Assembly (NCBI GenBank): GCA_002452515.1
Contig: DKEN01000060.1
Span: 20,043-28,425, forward strand
DNA from: Spartobacteria bacterium UBA6821
GTDB taxonomy: Bacteria; Verrucomicrobiota; Verrucomicrobiia; Chthoniobacterales; UBA6821
Direction: 5' to 3'
DNA: 8,383 bases
The notes under the pieces are model-generated. The model saw nothing but the letters and a program-made list of their open reading frames with translations, was not told where the DNA came from and did no database searches. How positions within the stretch are numbered: position 1 is the first letter of the stretch; every line of letters begins with the position of its first letter. Made by a program: the position numbers and the translations under genes. This document shows positions 7,694-8,383 of the stretch, piece after piece.

Positions 7694-8383
<690 letters not shown>

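Overview
The window looks like a piece of a Verrucomicrobiota-type (PVC superphylum) chromosome. The best clue is a pseudopilin with the Ala-Phe-Thr-Leu-Val-Glu processing site and a C-terminal H-X9-DG motif, next to a secreted 'choice-of-anchor'/ASH-domain protein; this style is common in Verrucomicrobiota and Planctomycetota. The lineage call is inference from protein style, not a database match. No RNA gene, insertion sequence, CRISPR array, attachment site or origin was seen.

Bases 1-3653 (+) hold a tight housekeeping series: the C-terminal half of an AcnA-type aconitase (cut by the window edge), quinolinate synthase nadA, and glutamate-1-semialdehyde aminomutase hemL. nadA and hemL share a 4-base GTGA stop/start overlap, so they are very probably translationally coupled. 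The series joins the TCA cycle, NAD synthesis and the C5 route to tetrapyrroles, and its first two proteins carry [4Fe-4S] clusters.

Bases 3668-6666 (-) hold a likely three-gene envelope operon, read right to left. It encodes a small exported Ser/Thr/Asn-rich protein of unknown function, a type II/IV pseudopilin, and a large cysteine-free exported protein with Ig/ASH-like beta domains and a C-terminal membrane anchor. This is the least conventional part of the window. Its base composition is lower in GC, with some 60-base stretches near 35%.

Bases 6667-6763 are a divergent promoter region. On the minus strand a TTGACA box is placed so that transcription would begin about at the ATG of the exported protein, which suggests a leaderless mRNA.

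Bases 6764-7693 (+) encode an intact ROK-family sugar kinase resembling Mak-type fructokinase. It converges on, and overlaps by 23 bases, a minus-strand clamp-loader gene (probably holB, delta-prime) cut by the right edge. From about base 7500, inside the kinase gene, third-position GC rises sharply (about 57% at the gene start, 67% just before, 90% after), and the clamp-loader gene keeps that high-GC style. This compositional step is either real genome heterogeneity or recombination, or an assembly join, and should be checked before the right edge is trusted as the same genome.
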